From contig JAIUPT010000035.1 of the NCBI GenBank assembly GCA_022315425.1, forward strand, positions 963,394 to 1,027,393: 64,000 nucleotides of DNA, in the 5' to 3' direction. The notes beneath the pieces are model-generated. The model did not search any database, had not been told where the DNA came from, and was given only the letters and a program-made list of their open reading frames with translations. The position numbers and the translations under genes were made by a program. This DNA is from Pseudevernia furfuracea. Lineage: Eukaryota; Ascomycota; Lecanoromycetes; Lecanorales; Parmeliaceae. Of this stretch, positions 58,740 to 64,000 are shown piece by piece. Each line of letters opens with the position of its first letter. The first letter of the stretch is position 1.

Positions 58740-60760
58740 ACAGCTACTTCATCGTTTTTTGACTATTATGAGTCTTTTACGAATTGATATTCGAGTCTCT
58801 TCTTCTACTTCTTCTATCACTGTAATAACTCTATTACCTCTTTTATCATCTCTATCAGCCCTTTTAGCCCTTTTATCTCTTCTCTCTCGCTGTAATTGTT
58901 GTTATTTTAAAAGCGTCGAGAGTCTTAAGAGATCAAGTATTAGAGATGTTAATGGGTTCGAGACAGAGCGTGATGCAGTGATCTTCTTTTTAACTGAACT
59001 TTTAACTCTTATTTCCTCAAAAATCTTAGACTTTAAACGATATATAATTCTGAATTGCTACTCGAATTGCTTATCTTCTTTCATCTGTTACTTTATAATC
59101 AGATTATTCTTTCGTTGCTGTACAACGTCGAGATTCATAATTATTGCTTTTTTATAATGTTACTATTCACGCTTAATCTTGTCTTCTTTTCTTTGCTTCG
59201 TCTTAAGAAGCTAATTATTCGTTTTCTGAAGTAAGATGTTAAAGATTAAAGCAGAGCTGCATATCTTATCAAGTTTTTCTAAGAGTTCGAGATTCTAATC
59301 TTCAGTCTTAATTCGTTAAACTAGCTGATTCACTTGCTTCACAATTCTTGATGTAAAGATTATAGAAATCGAATCGCCATTAAAAGCTGTGACTGTTATA
59401 TCTGAGGATGACGATTTCGAAGATTCTGATATCTTTAGTCTCACTCTGTCAAGCACAATTTGTGACTTAATTGAGAATAAGTCACTCTTTTCCCAAGAAT
59501 ACTTGATGTTCTTTTCCGTTACAGTATTCTTTCTCGTCATTTGAATCAAGATAATAAAGTCTGATTTGTTCATTAAATAACCCTTTTCGCTGACAAGATT
59601 GATATGCTTCTCTAAATGCTTACGATACGCTATTGCTAAGGGCTGAAAAAAGTCAATATCTAATAACTAAAGAATATGAGTGAAATGAGAAGAAAGACAC
59701 AGAAGAATAATGTTATTATCGATATAGAAGATAATGACTTTGTTACTGATATGAAATGCATGCTCATCAAATATCAGAAGTCGATATTTGCTCTTAAAAG
59801 TTCTTCGAGTTTGTGACTCAAAGCACCTGGAGAAATCAGTCAAAATCAGTCAAAATCATATACAAAAGAACAGTATCTGAGCATACTTCTCGAACCACTC
59901 CAAGTCTAAAACATTGTTTGTCCAGTCTTTCTCGCTCAAAGCAATATAAGAATCCTCGTTCTTTAAGACATCATATCACACCTTCATTTGACGCTTTCTT
60001 TTGAAGATAATAAACAGTTTCAAAAGTCTTTTATTCGCTGAGATACACTTAATCAAGAACACTCACTCTCGATTTCTATTCTGAGTTTTGTATATCTACA
60101 AGTTAGATTTGTGACAAACAACTCTGAATCTTTTAATAGTCTCAATTGCGAATCCTTTCTCGTTCATATTGTATATATCTTTTTACTGAATACTATACTT
60201 CTAAATAATCGATTTCACAAGCTGAAACCATCGCATTAGCTTTTCTGAATCATGAGTCTTAGCACGATCTCTATTTAATGACTGAGAAAAGCGACTTCGC
60301 AGCTTCGAGTAACGACTCAAAAAGCGTGAAACCCAGTTAAAACCTAGCTCACGATAATCCCCCTTGTCTATAAGAAGCTCAGAAGTCATAAACTTGATCT
60401 AAGAGATTCTTGATGATTAGCCTCACTTCGCTATCTGTAAGATTTATACTTTCAGAGCATTTTCCTTTAAGTCACTCAGTCGTTGCTCGCTTTCATGAGT
60501 CTTTTGACGAGACTAAGTCTTATCAATAATACGTCGTTTGAGAATAATATAAATGAGATCATACTATTTTGCAATTGATCTAATAGAAGACTTGCGCTTT
60601 TTCTTTATAAACTCGAAGCTCATATACTAGACTAAGAAGGCTTGTTTATACTCGTCAATTGCGAGATCTAGACGCACCTCTTTAGGTAGTTCTTCTGAAT
60701 TCTTTGATTTCGCTGAAGATATGCTTAAAGAAGGATTCTAACTACATAAAATCCCCGTTT
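58740..60760 (-). pseudogene. Degraded pogo/Fot1-type (Tc1-mariner superfamily) transposase
   Basis: Minus-strand translation through stops shows the order of a pogo transposase. Psq-type HTH near 60720-60540 (SIRSIAK). CENP-B/Tc5-type HTH near 60389-60201 (GFNWVSRFLSRYSKLRSRFS, LNRDRAKTHD, LMRWFQLV). Start of the DDE domain DIYNMNEKGFAIE near 60180, where the first catalytic Asp of the usual NMDEKG is Asn. Then VFLIKCISANKRLLKLFIIF, the second-Asp region LLIFDEHAFHIS (usual DGH is DEH), FFQPLAIAYRKHLEKH, and the C-terminal tail with EKNIKYSWEKS. A basic, charged tail continues to about 58740. Terminal inverted repeats were not identified. Many stops; inactive. Confidence 0.8.
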
Positions 60761-60779
60761 TTAATTTTATTCTCTTCGA

Positions 60780-60890
60780 GCCCTCGGTCATCAAATAATA
60801 ATCGAATAGCCTTATCAAGTAGTCATCGAATAGTTTCATCAAGTAGTCATCGAATAGCCGCAAAAGAGTGATCGAATGATATATATGAAG
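60780..60890. repeat. Short direct repeats beyond the pogo transposase
   Basis: The phrase ATCAAGTAGTCATCGAATAG occurs twice, and a related TCAAATAATAATCGAATAG once, within about 60 bp. It may be subterminal repeats of the pogo element. The right end is cut by element D at 60891. Confidence 0.55.
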
Positions 60891-61012
60891 TGTCAAGAAT
60901 AGGTGGTAGGACACTTAGTTATTAACTGTAGAATGCTACGAGAGTAAAGAGCGACTATGAGGATGCGCCTTAGCGCATCACGTGACCATGTCACGTGACC
61001 CGAATTTTGACA
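60891..61012 (-). repeat. 3' LTR of Copia element D
   Basis: 122 bp, TGTCAAGAATAGG...GAATTTTGACA on the plus strand; carries both CACGTG palindromes. Confidence 0.93.
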
Positions 61013-61315
61013 CTCCCCTTCGCTCGCATACTCAAAAATACGAAGGCACGATTTTCGCACTTCGCGACGCAAAAAACCCCAATCGGGTTAGCGCGAAATC
61101 CGGTTCACAAAAGTGAAGAAATCAAGTTCTGAAAACGACTATGTCAAATTCGAAGACATATAAAAATCCGTTCTGGTTCTTCATACAAAACTTCCATTTT
61201 CCGGAAAAAGGCGGTTTTTTGAAAGTTTTCTTTGAAATAGACCTGGTGCACATCAAATTTCTATCAAAACGAGGTCGGTGAATATATGAGAGGGTGAAAC
61301 AAGAAGCAGTGAAAG

Positions 61316-61622
61316 AAAAACTTCATGACTGACTGCAGCAGCGGTCGGGCGTGTGATAGCGACGGAATTCAGCGCTGAGGCGCCGAACGAGACCTGAACG
61401 AGGCCCGAGGGTATGGCATTCATTCAGGGGCCATGGTGGTAAATCGAATAAGGGCGACACGCCAGCGGCAGTTGCGGCAGTTCAAGAATAAGTATATGAG
61501 ACTCGAAAGAGGCTGAGAGTTTGATAGACGTCTCTCCTGAAGTCGACAACTTCGAATTGAAGTAAGAAGACGCTGAAATAAGACGTCGAAAAGATGCTGA
61601 GGATTTGAGACAAGAGACATCG
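61316..61622. other. GC-richer insert of unknown origin in the 3' region of element D
   Basis: Aligned with elements B and C, D has about 300 extra bases between GTGAAAGAAAA and GAAAGAATATTAAAGAT. The part 61323-61490 is rich in GC and in CpA/TpG, unlike the surrounding RIP-degraded sequence. A GAAAGAA motif at both edges could be a target duplication. No TIR, LTR or tRNA-like A/B box is clear, and no protein family is recognised. Confidence 0.6.
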
Positions 61623-64000
61623 AAAGAATATTAAAGATTTGACGTTCACAGACAAGGTGAATAGCGTCACTTCTCTGAAACTAACGACTTCAGATTAAAA
61701 GCAAGAGCGCTAAGAGTTAGTCTTTGACGCTAAGGGAATATTCTGAGACTGATTTTATTCTAAGAACATCGCGAAAGATAACGAATTTGTCGAGATAAAG
61801 GACTTTAATAAGATCGTCGATCATTTGTTTATTCGTGAGTACGAATTACATGTTCACGATGTCGTCATTGACTTTTTCACGCACGAAATAATGGGCGATG
61901 TTAATGTACTTAATGCGAATATGAAACTAAGCGTTCTTGACGAAGACAATTGCGCTCTAATTGTCGTCGAAGATTATGATGATCTTCGAGTTAGAGTTTC
62001 GAGGCCGCAGAAGTTGATTAAGAAGAGTTTTCAATCAAATAACTTCTTTAATAATCAACGTTTAATCGATATACTCGACTTCGCAAGTGAATAACGCGAC
62101 GATGACTTAACGCTTTAATAACCAGCTGATGACGCCGCTATCGACGTTGAATAGATAATCAAAAATAGACCTTCGAATCGAGTCGTCAGCTTAATCGAAA
62201 TCGATATACTCGATAAGGGCTTAAAGGGATCCTTTGTATACTAGTTCGTAGTGTATCGTGTCTCTAAGATATCGAAAGATTCGAATCACTATATTTCAGT
62301 GTGTCTGAGTCGAATTAACTAAATAGCGGCTGACAAGAGAGACAGCATAGGCGATATCAGAACGAGTTTCTAACATAATATATATAAGAGATCTCACGAC
62401 AGATTAATAGTTCTCGCACAGCTTTCTCGAAGCAATATAGCTCTCTTTCGTAGATTGTAACTTGCGACTGATTTTTAGAGACGTAGAGGCTGAATTGAGA
62501 CTTAAATGCTTTAAGAAACGAGTGACATAGACTGCTTGTCTCAGGCGAAGAATGTCGACGACACGATCTCTTTTGACGATCATGTCTAAATAATAGACGC
62601 AAGGTCTCAAGTTGAACATGTGAAACTTGTCATTGAGAGCCTTTTTGATACGTTAAATGTCGATTTTACTAAGATCGATAATTAATATATCGTTCATATA
62701 GAGAACTACAATAATGTTCTTCTTGACGTTTATAAAGACACTCTTGTTCGATTCGATAAGTATTAATTCGAGTTTCTTTATATACTTCGAGAAGTGCTGA
62801 TATCAAATTCTAAGAGATTGCTTGAGTTCATAGAGAGTCTTATTTAGCTTATAAACTTTGATATCGTTCTTGCTGAAATTATCGAACTATCGCACATAAA
62901 TCGTCTCTTGAACGTTATCATAGAGAAAGACGATTTTGACGTTTATTTATTTCACGTCTTAGTTTAGAGTCGCTATCAGAACAAAGATCGTCTTATAACT
63001 TATAAGCTTGATCACTAAGACGAACGTGTTATAATAGTCACGACTCTTCTATTATTCGAATTCTCGAATTACTCAGCGAGTCTTATAGCGAGTAACTTTC
63101 TCAGCGAGATCTCGCTTCACGATATAGACTTAGCGATCTCTTAGAATATAAGCATCTAAAGACGTCTGAATTAGATATTAAGTATTGTTATTCATAAGAG
63201 ATTTATATTCGTCTTATATAACGAGCTCTCAGTGCATACGAGAGAGTTGATTAAAAATGACCTATTAATAGATCGTCGACTCGAAAATATTCGACTTATT
63301 AATATGATTCGTTAGTAACGCAAAGGTCGCGAATGTTCTCGAGAGAGAGTCAGATAATAGATCTCGCAGATTCGAAATCGTAATGTCGAGATGATCAAGA
63401 AGTACTCTTTGAATCGCACTTAGCTCGAGATCTTCGCGAATTATTTCGACGACAGTGAGAGAACGAGTTATTCTTTCGATAGCTAATAATGTAGCAATTA
63501 ATCGAGAGACTCGCGCGAACGCGATCGATAATACGACTCGTGCGAGAGACGAGGGCTTTGATATAGACGTCTACTTTTCAGCTGATTATAGAAAATTTGA
63601 TCTTGATCTGTTTATTGCAGATGCAGATACAGTCGTTGAGGGCTTTATAATGAGAGCAATGTCTTTCGAAATGTTAGTAATACGCTATTCATCAAGTGCT
63701 CTTCTCTATAGCGAATATTAATATATGAAAGACGTTGTCGCTTGATCGAGAACTTATAAGCGTTCGTTTTTTCTTCGAGATTCACAATCAAGAGACGCTT
63801 CTCAACGAAGTGAACATTATTAACTCGAATAATCTTCTTCTTGATGAGATTATATAGACGAAAAATGAACTTCTCTTTATATCTCAGAAGAATATACTTT
63901 TCGCTTTTATTTACGAGTTTCTTTTAAATACGCTTTAACGTATAGACGATGAAATCAATCGTTCGCAGATGAGATAAAATGAGCTTTCGATAATGAAAAG

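Larger units (their letters stand above)
60891..64000 (-). mobile_element. Copia retrotransposon D (minus strand), 3' half, runs off the window
   Basis: Same family as A-C. 3' LTR 60891-61012 (122 bp, two CACGTG), purine tract at 61013-61020 in element sense. RNase H lies about 62100-61760, RT about 63250-62200 with YMND (Asn 62694-62692), the integrase C-terminal part about 63700-64000. The 5' half, its PBS and the second LTR are beyond 64000, so the target duplication cannot be checked. The 3' non-coding region is interrupted by a GC-richer insert (about 61316-61622). Confidence 0.9.

Noticed and set aside
26260..64000. CRISPR array, prophage or bacterial mobile island
   Set aside because: The repeats are LTRs, tandem leader repeats and nested retrotransposon copies in a eukaryotic genome with spliceosomal introns.
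1..64000. tRNA or rRNA genes
   Set aside because: I looked for clover-leaf and B-box patterns and found only the retrotransposon primer sites that match the tRNA-Met anticodon arm.

Overview
The window is nuclear DNA of a filamentous ascomycete (Pezizomycotina). Genes are dense on both strands and broken by many short GT-AG introns, mostly 50-125 nt. The proteins are typical of that group: a Zn2Cys6 regulator, a KapC-type bZIP, Ykt6, Slh1, profilin, Got1, Ies6, Dad4 and Arp5. The AT-rich half carries C-to-T and G-to-A decay that looks like repeat-induced point mutation (RIP). A Dothideomycete or Eurotiomycete would fit, but I cannot name the genus.

Layout. Bases 1-25,840 are an ordinary gene-rich segment with 11 protein genes: a Zn2Cys6 transcription factor; a fungal protein with a C-terminal zinc-finger-like module; YKT6 (minus); SLH1; a Ser/Pro/Lys-rich protein (minus); profilin; GOT1 (minus); IES6 (minus); DAD4; ARP5; and kapC (minus). 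I rebuilt exons by joining reading frames at splice sites so that codon phase is kept. Predicted lengths agree closely with the known families (for example Dad4 72 aa, Arp5 753 aa, Slh1 1977 aa). From about 26,260 the composition changes abruptly to an AT-rich block that fills the rest of the window and holds no intact gene, only decayed transposons.

The repeat block can be read as layers. The oldest layer is a Gypsy (Ty3-like) retrotransposon on the minus strand, now in three pieces (57,521-58,550; 43,078-44,568; 26,260-30,291), with a decayed pogo/Tc1-type DNA transposon next to it (58,740-60,760). Copia element E (minus, 132-bp LTRs) entered the Gypsy reverse transcriptase. Copia element A (plus, 125-bp LTRs) entered E. 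Copia element B (plus) entered the Gypsy protease, and Copia element C (minus) entered B. Copia element D (minus) starts at 60,891 and runs off the window. Target-site duplications are visible for A (TCGTC), B (AGTCT), C (TTAAT) and E (CTTAAG). The Gypsy frame resumes across both the E and B insertions when these are removed. A-D are one family; E is a second family.

How it fits together. The genic half is mainly housekeeping: Golgi and membrane traffic (Ykt6, Got1), ribosome rescue (Slh1), actin (profilin), kinetochore (Dad4) and the INO80 chromatin remodeller (Ies6 and Arp5, which form one submodule and lie only about 1 kb apart). The most unusual points are a splice-site or frame anomaly in YKT6, a DAD4 first coding exon that is only the ATG, an anticodon-loop (half-tRNA) primer site next to the 5' LTRs, paired CACGTG palindromes in the short LTRs, and an identical YMND change in the reverse-transcriptase active site of all four A-D copies.
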